Shown here: positions 35,239-40,111 of the stretch, one piece after another
Position numbering within the stretch: the stretch's first letter is position 1
Layout: every line of letters starts with the position of its first letter
Origin: Faecalicatena contorta
GTDB taxonomy: Bacteria > Bacillota > Clostridia > Lachnospirales > Lachnospiraceae
Length of the DNA stretch: 40,111 nt
Assembly: GCF_021531995.1 (NCBI RefSeq)
Contig: NZ_JAFBIZ010000016.1
Coordinates: 1 to 40,111, forward strand
Direction: 5' to 3'
The notes under the pieces: model-generated
What the model saw: the letters and a program-made list of their open reading frames with translations, nothing else
Databases searched by the model: none
What the model was told of the DNA's origin: nothing
Translations under genes and position numbers: made by a program

Positions 35239-36831
35239 ATGAGCAATGTAAAAGAAGTGATTGAGAGCGGAAAAGCGTTTCTGGGAATTGAGTTGGGGTC
35301 TACCAGAATCAAGTCTGTGCTGATTGATGAAAACCATAATCCAATCGCATCCGGAAGCCACAGCTGGGAGAACCGGTTTGAAAATGGCATCTGGACGTAC
35401 ACACTGGATGATATCTGGATAGGAATCAGGGACAGTTACCGGGATCTTGCAAAGAATGTACAGGAGGAATATAAAGTTTCCATTAAAAAGCTGGGCGCAA
35501 TCGGATTCAGTGCTATGATGCACGGGTATATGGCATTTGACAAAGAGGACAATCTTCTTGCACCATTTGCTACGTGGAGAAACAGCAACACGGGGGCGGC
35601 AGCGGAAGTGCTGATTGATCTGTTCCAGTATAACATCCCGCTCAGATGGAGCATTGCGCACCTGTATCAGGCGATTCTGGATGAACAGGATCATGTAAAG
35701 GATATTGCATATATGACGACTCTTGCCGGATATATTCATTGGCAGATGACTGGCGAGAAGGTTCTGGGAGTCGGAGATGCGTCCGGCATGTTCCCGATTG
35801 ATATGGCCACAAAGGATTATGATGAAGAGATGGTTCAGAAGTTTGACAACCTGGTGGCGGATAAGATGTATTCATGGAAGTTACGAGACATTCTTCCACA
35901 AGTCAGAGTTGCAGGAGAGCCGGCGGGAGTACTGACAGAAAAGGGAGCCCGCATGTTGGATGAGTCCGGCAATCTGGAAGCGGGTACCCCGGTCTGTGCA
36001 CCAGAAGGGGATGCAGGAACCGGAATGGTGGCTACCAACAGTGTTGCTCAGCGTACCAGTAATATTTCCGCGGGAACTTCATTCTTCTCTATGGTAGTTC
36101 TGGAGAAGCCTCTGAAAAAGCTGCATACGGAGATTGATATGGTTACGACTCCGGACGGAAGCCTGGTTGCAATGGTTCATTCGAATAACGGCACAACAGA
36201 TCTGAATGCCTGGGTAGGTCTGTTTAAGGAGTTTGCGGATAGTATCGGTGCAGATGTGGATATAAATCAGATGTATGCAACGCTTTATAACAAAGCACTG
36301 GAAGGTGATGTTGATTGCGGCGGAATCCTTTCTTACGGCAACTATGCAGGAGAGCCGATCACAGGAGTGGAAAAAGGAAGACCGATGGTGATAAGAACAC
36401 CGGAAACAAAGTTCAATCTTGCGAACTTTATGCGTTCTCATCTGTATACTTCTCTGGGTGTCATCAAAGTGGGGATGGATATTCTTACAAAAGAAGAAGG
36501 CGTTGAGATTGATACCGTGCTGGGACACGGCGGACTTTTCAAGACCAGAGGTGTAGGCCAGAAAGTTCTGGCAGATGCGATTAATACCCCTGTTGTCGTT
36601 ATGGAAACGGCCGGAGAAGGCGGACCGTGGGGAATGGCAATCCTGGCAGCGTATATGGTGCGGAAGGAAGAGGGTGAGACACTGGGTGATTATCTGAACC
36701 AGAAAGTCTTCAGTACAGATGCCGGTACAAGAATTGACCCGGATCCGGAAAGCGTAGCAGGATACGAAGTGTTTATGGAAAGATACAAAAAAGGCCTGGA
36801 TGTAGAGCGCAGAGCATGCGAAGATCTGTAA
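35239..36831 (+). CDS. FGGY family carbohydrate kinase (probable L-ribulokinase)
   Basis: A 530-residue sugar kinase of the FGGY family with two actin-like domains. The phosphate-binding motif is [15 protein letters not shown], the catalytic-Asp loop is in [12 protein letters not shown], and the adenosine region is near [15 protein letters not shown]. Position after araD suggests L-ribulose as substrate, giving ribulose-5-phosphate, but xylulose cannot be ruled out. AGGAGG lies 9 bases before ATG 35239. No clear terminator follows; a GGACTGCA/TGCAGCCC hairpin (36851-36882) lacks a T-tract. Confidence 0.88.
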   Translation: MSNVKEVIESGKAFLGIELGSTRIKSVLIDENHNPIASGSHSWENRFENGIWTYTLDDIWIGIRDSYRDLAKNVQEEYKVSIKKLGAIGFSAMMHGYMAFDKEDNLLAPFATWRNSNTGAAAEVLIDLFQYNIPLRWSIAHLYQAILDEQDHVKDIAYMTTLAGYIHWQMTGEKVLGVGDASGMFPIDMATKDYDEEMVQKFDNLVADKMYSWKLRDILPQVRVAGEPAGVLTEKGARMLDESGNLEAGTPVCAPEGDAGTGMVATNSVAQRTSNISAGTSFFSMVVLEKPLKKLHTEIDMVTTPDGSLVAMVHSNNGTTDLNAWVGLFKEFADSIGADVDINQMYATLYNKALEGDVDCGGILSYGNYAGEPITGVEKGRPMVIRTPETKFNLANFMRSHLYTSLGVIKVGMDILTKEEGVEIDTVLGHGGLFKTRGVGQKVLADAINTPVVVMETAGEGGPWGMAILAAYMVRKEEGETLGDYLNQKVFSTDAGTRIDPDPESVAGYEVFMERYKKGLDVERRACEDL

Positions 36832-36882
36832 AATAATCAGAGCATTTAAAAAGGACTGCATTGTTTGGGAGGAGTGCAGCCC

Positions 36883-37019
36883 TGAGGAAAAAGTTATGAA
36901 AAAGATTTAATTTGTTCTTTCGAACAATTATAAGTATAAAGAACAATTGTGATGAAAGCATGATAAAAATGCGAACGATTTGTTAACAAATATTGAACGA
37001 GCGGTTTCACGCGTTAATG
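36883..37019. other. intergenic region with small dyads, no gene seen
   Basis: The stretch holds TTGTTC-TTTC-GAACAA (36912-36927), a further GAACAATT repeat near 36941, and a perfect 14-base palindrome ATTTGTTAACAAAT (about 36978-36991). No promoter pair or ORF stands out; the neighbouring genes converge on it. Confidence 0.4.
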
Positions 37020-37071
37020 CGATAAAAAAGGGACGGGGAATTTTTAAAAATTCCCCGTCCCTTTTTTATCG
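37020..37071. repeat. 52-base perfect palindrome, GGGACGGGG type
   Basis: Two exact 26-base halves, with the core GGGACGGGGAATTTTT and its complement, and no loop. It ends 1 base before the SDR stop codon. A6-7 and T6-7 flanks let it act as a terminator on either strand. It is related to the palindromes at 16610-16651 and 17565-17596. Confidence 0.8.
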
Positions 37072-37818
37072 TTATACAGTGGTAAAGAGATCGATGCACT
37101 GACCGGTCATGACATCCGGCGCATCACATAACAAGTATACAATAGCTTTTGCGACATCTGCAGAACTTCCCATCTGAGCGTCGTCCTGACCAACTGAATG
37201 ATTGTAAGTACGCTGTCCTGGTGTATCTACGATAGCCGGCGCAACAGCGTTAACCTGAATGCCGTATTCCTGGGTCTGAATCGCTGCAGTCTTGGTCATA
37301 GTCACGATAGCACCCTTAGCTACAGAATAAGCGCCCATCTGGGAAGCAATCCGGCCCATGCGGGAGGATACGCTGACTACTCGCCCGCTTTTTTGCGCGA
37401 TCATGGTAGGAAGGATGGTTTTAAAGCACAGGAATGGAATCTTTATGTTGGTCTTAATGATCTGATCCCATTGCTCTTCGGTCCAGTCCCAAAGCTTGAT
37501 CGCCTGATGTTTAATGTTTTTATAAATTTCTTTTGGATATCCACCGGCATTATTTACGAGAATGTCGATTTTACCGTATTTTTCAAGGACGGTATCTGCC
37601 ATGGCCTTTACTTCTTCTTCTATCGTGAGGTCGTGGGACAGAGAGATGGCATCTCCGCCGTTTTCCTTTATCATATTTACCGTTTCGTCCAGATCAGACT
37701 GTGTCCTTGCAACGGCAACAACGGTTGCTCCCTCAGCAGCGATGGCAAGTGCAGCATCTTTGCCGATTCCCTTTCCGGCGCCGGTTACGATTGCGATTTT
37801 TCCTTCTAATTTTTTCAT
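37072..37818 (-). CDS. SDR family NAD(P)-dependent oxidoreductase
   Basis: A 248-residue classical short-chain dehydrogenase. The cofactor motif is TGAGKGIGKDAAL, the NNAG motif is present, the catalytic Ser is in VSVSSRMGRI, and Tyr/Lys are in YSVAKGA. The substrate is unknown. It is the last gene after aroF and aroB but is not a shikimate dehydrogenase by sequence style. GGAGGAG lies 9 bases before ATG 37818; the frame to 37836 would start before that site. 27 bases separate it from aroB. Confidence 0.92.
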   Translation of the reverse strand: MKKLEGKIAIVTGAGKGIGKDAALAIAAEGATVVAVARTQSDLDETVNMIKENGGDAISLSHDLTIEEEVKAMADTVLEKYGKIDILVNNAGGYPKEIYKNIKHQAIKLWDWTEEQWDQIIKTNIKIPFLCFKTILPTMIAQKSGRVVSVSSRMGRIASQMGAYSVAKGAIVTMTKTAAIQTQEYGIQVNAVAPAIVDTPGQRTYNHSVGQDDAQMGSSADVAKAIVYLLCDAPDVMTGQCIDLFTTV

Positions 37819-37845
37819 AATAGATTGCTCCTCCAAATTGTGTTG

Positions 37846-38907
37846 TTATACCATACGTGTGTTGTCTGCAAAGAACTGGATGGAGGCAGGCTTGATGTAG
37901 CTGTCGCCGATCTCGTGCAGCAGTACAATGTTCAGGTGGTTGTTGAGATTCTTTTTATCCAGAGAGATTGCTTCTGTCAGGGTTTCAAGTGGAAGTCCAC
38001 ATTCATGAGGAAGCCCATAGCGTTCCAGAACATCGAGGATTTTTTCAGAAGTTCCGGCAGCAGTAAGTCCTTGCTCTTCCGCAAGACATGTGATCTGGTA
38101 CATTCCGATAGACACAGCCTCGCCGTGGCTTTCTCTCTGATATTGAAAGTGTTGTTCAATGGTGTGGGCAAGTGTATGTCCGAAATTCAACAGCATACGC
38201 TCACCGGTATCAAACTGATCGTGTTCAACTACGATACGCTTGATGTCTACGCAGCGGCAGATGATGGATGGCAATTTTTCCTTGAGATCTTCAAATGAAT
38301 TGTAAGAAGCCAGCGTATGGAATAATTCAGCATCCCAGATGCATCCGTATTTGATGACTTCTCCCATCCCGTCGTGAATAAAACGTTCCTCTAAGCTGTT
38401 TAAAACGAGCGGATCAATCAGAACCAGAGAAGGCTGGTAAAAAGCTCCGACCAGATTCTTGCCCTGCGGAAGGTCTACGGCAACTTTGCCGCCGACAGAG
38501 GAATCGACCTGTGCGAGCAGAGACGTCGGAATCTGTACAAGCTTTACACCGCGCAGATAAGTAGCTGCGGCAAACCCTGTCAGATCGCCGATTACACCGC
38601 CACCCAGTGCAATGATCAGATCACTTCTGGACAGTTTCGCATCCAGGAGTGCTTTGTACACGGTCGGAAGGGTCTGAAAGTCCTTGGTCGATTCTCCGTG
38701 AGGAAGAATCAGATGATGACATTCGTAGGTTCCTGACAGGTTGGAAACCAGCTGTTCTCCGTACAGAGGAAAGACATGATCGTCGGAGACGATCATGATC
38801 CTCTTTCCGGAAAATATTTGTGTAATGTAGGAAACTGTGCGATCCAGGATATGATTTTCAATATATATTGGATAACTGTCTTTTCCGAGATTGACTGTAA
38901 GTTTCAT
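37846..38907 (-). CDS. aroB: 3-dehydroquinate synthase
   Basis: AroB closes DAHP into 3-dehydroquinate, the second shikimate step, using NAD+ and a divalent metal. The 353-residue protein has ALGGGVIGDLTGFAAA, DSSVGGKVAVD, the metal Glu in GEVIKYG and His in LNFGHTLAHTIE and SHGEAVSIGM. The length is normal. It lies 16 bases after aroF on the same strand, in one operon. Confidence 0.96.
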   Translation of the reverse strand: MKLTVNLGKDSYPIYIENHILDRTVSYITQIFSGKRIMIVSDDHVFPLYGEQLVSNLSGTYECHHLILPHGESTKDFQTLPTVYKALLDAKLSRSDLIIALGGGVIGDLTGFAAATYLRGVKLVQIPTSLLAQVDSSVGGKVAVDLPQGKNLVGAFYQPSLVLIDPLVLNSLEERFIHDGMGEVIKYGCIWDAELFHTLASYNSFEDLKEKLPSIICRCVDIKRIVVEHDQFDTGERMLLNFGHTLAHTIEQHFQYQRESHGEAVSIGMYQITCLAEEQGLTAAGTSEKILDVLERYGLPHECGLPLETLTEAISLDKKNLNNHLNIVLLHEIGDSYIKPASIQFFADNTRMV

Positions 38908-38923
38908 AAGTTATGCCCGCTCT

Positions 38924-39937
38924 CTATAAGGATTTCCCGACTACCGTTGCAATCTGGGATATTTTCTTTACCAATTCATTGTATTTTTCAGGCTTCAGGG
39001 ACTGCGCTCCGTCGCAGAGTGCACATTCCGGATTGTTATGAACTTCAACCATAAGTCCGTCTGCACCTGCAGCAACAGCCGCCATAGCCATGGAATCTAC
39101 CAGCCACCACTTTCCGCCGGCATGGCTTGGATCTACGATGACAGGCAGGTGTGTAAGTCTCTTTAATACCGGAATACTCTGAAGATCCAATGTGTTTCGG
39201 GTATAAGATTCAAAGGTTCGGATACCGCGTTCACAGAGGATGACGTTTTCATTTCCGGAAGCCATGATATATTCGGCTGACATGATCCACTCTTCATAAG
39301 TAGCATTTAATCCCCTCTTTAAGAGAATCGGGCGATCTAACTGTCCTAACTGTTTTAACAGATCGAAGTTCTGCATATTACGTGCTCCAATCTGAATCAG
39401 GTCTACTTTTTCATTGAAAATATCCAGATAGTCCGGAGACATCAGTTCTGTAACGATTGGAAGTCCGACTTCTTTTCTGACTTCGCATAAGATATCAAGA
39501 CCATCAAGACCAAGTCCCTGGAAAGAGTAAGGGCTGGTTCTTGGCTTGAAAGCACCGCCTCTTAACAGGTTGGCACCGGCTGCCTTGGCTGCTTTTGCAA
39601 TCTCCATTACCTGATCCAAGGTCTCTACAGAACATGGACCGGCGATCATTGCGAGATTACCGCCTCCAATCTTTACTCCGGATACATCGATGATGGAATC
39701 TTCAGGGTGAAAAGCGCGGTTGGCAAGCTTATAAGGTTCCTGAACATGCATAACCTTATCTACGGAATGATCGACTTCGAATAACTTTGGGTCGATCTTG
39801 GATGTGTCTCCGATACAGCCGATAATAGTCATTTCCTGACCTTCTACAATATGGGTATCAAGTCCGCGTCTTTTGATCATGTTTTCGACACGAGAGATAT
39901 CTTCGTGGGTAGTGCGTGGTTTCAATACGATAATCAT
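38924..39937 (-). CDS. aroF: 3-deoxy-7-phosphoheptulonate synthase (DAHP synthase)
   Basis: DAHP synthase joins PEP and erythrose-4-phosphate, the first shikimate step. The 337-residue protein has an N-terminal ferredoxin-like regulatory domain (residues 1-70, MIIVLKPRTTHEDISRVENM), then the barrel with GPCSVE, RGGAFKPRTSPYSFQG, KRGLNATYEEW and VDPSHAGG. The N-terminal domain marks the type I-beta group, usually inhibited by aromatic amino acids. ATG 39937 is chosen for AAGGAGG 10 bases before it; a longer frame from TTG 39988 adds a Tyr-rich stretch. First gene of the aroF-aroB-SDR operon. Confidence 0.96.
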   Translation of the reverse strand: MIIVLKPRTTHEDISRVENMIKRRGLDTHIVEGQEMTIIGCIGDTSKIDPKLFEVDHSVDKVMHVQEPYKLANRAFHPEDSIIDVSGVKIGGGNLAMIAGPCSVETLDQVMEIAKAAKAAGANLLRGGAFKPRTSPYSFQGLGLDGLDILCEVRKEVGLPIVTELMSPDYLDIFNEKVDLIQIGARNMQNFDLLKQLGQLDRPILLKRGLNATYEEWIMSAEYIMASGNENVILCERGIRTFESYTRNTLDLQSIPVLKRLTHLPVIVDPSHAGGKWWLVDSMAMAAVAAGADGLMVEVHNNPECALCDGAQSLKPEKYNELVKKISQIATVVGKSL

Positions 39938-40048
39938 AACTGGTAATCCTCCTTGGAAATATGTATAATAATAATAGATTTCATTCAAACAGGTAATGAA
40001 ACTGTAAGATATTCACACTGTAGAACTTTAAAGTGCGAAACTAATGTT

Positions 40049-40077
40049 ATACTAACGCAATAAAAAATGGATGTCAA
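40049..40077 (-). promoter_or_regulatory. promoter of the aro operon
   Basis: On the minus strand TTGACA (40072-40077), 17 bases, then TAGTAT (40049-40054). The leader to aroF is about 105 bases and has a TTTCATT/AATGAAA dyad (about 39980-40002) but no T-box features. Confidence 0.6.
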
Positions 40078-40111
40078 CACTTTTTATAAAAAATTTGAGA
40101 ATGGTTATTGT

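Noticed and set aside
36912-36927. TTGTTC-TTTC-GAACAA as a LexA box
   Set aside because: The half-sites are in the reverse order to CGAAC-N4-GTTCG, and the region has no divergent promoter.
39938-40050. T-box riboswitch before aroF
   Set aside because: The leader is only about 105 bases and lacks the conserved T-box sequence and a terminator.

Overview
The window reads as chromosomal DNA of a low-to-mid GC, strictly anaerobic Firmicute, most likely a gut Lachnospiraceae (Dorea / Mediterraneibacter / Blautia-like). The reasons are the V-type ATPase operon in clostridial order, an oxygen-sensitive class III ribonucleotide reductase, a DUF1002 exported protein, a DUF6512 membrane protein, strong AGGAGG ribosome sites, and frequent GTG/TTG starts. 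Assignment below family level is not possible from the sequence alone. No prophage, CRISPR array, rRNA or intact insertion sequence was seen.

Layout. 1-7700: a large low-complexity TPR/P-loop protein, glycogen branching enzyme glgB, and on the minus strand a DUF1002 exported protein, a thioredoxin-like protein and trmB. 7820-16600: a nine-gene V-type ATPase operon (H-C-I-K-F-E-A-B-D), interrupted between B and D by a GC-rich, dyad-rich insert. 16700-20250 (minus): proC, an M20 amidohydrolase, an ATC-hydrolase family protein and a DUF6512 membrane protein. 20300-25350: tRNA-Lys(CTT), a DUF6282 metal-hydrolase-like protein, a ROK repressor, and a dehydrogenase plus GPH sugar symporter that share a TTTAATAAA motif with the repressor's own promoter. 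25340-27780: a Y-family DNA polymerase and a YolD-like protein behind a promoter with two CGAAC-N4-GTTCG LexA boxes, plus a divergent small coiled-coil protein. 27790-29340: a small gene with an in-frame TGA that fits a selenoprotein, divergent from mobA-mobB. 29400-33760: nrdD behind two NrdR boxes, a cysteine-desulfidase/serine-dehydratase-alpha family gene, then nrdG. 33790-36830: an XRE regulator, a remnant of araA, then araD and an FGGY kinase. 37070-40111 (minus): aroF-aroB-SDR operon.

How the genes work together. The ATPase operon supplies a complete ion-translocating rotary machine. nrdD/nrdG make dNTPs without oxygen under NrdR control. The polymerase/YolD pair is an SOS translesion unit. 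mobA/mobB make molybdenum dinucleotide cofactor, and the divergent probable selenoprotein hints at selenium-dependent molybdenum enzymes elsewhere in the genome. The ROK-dehydrogenase-symporter block looks like a polyol or sugar catabolic regulon. The arabinose locus appears to have lost its local isomerase.

The most interesting items are the in-frame-TGA gene at 27793-28098, which ordinary gene calling misses; the ROK operator correspondence; the araA remnant; the long perfect palindromes at 16610-16651 and 37020-37071; and the dyad-rich insert in the ATPase operon. All calls come from reading the sequence; no database search was run.
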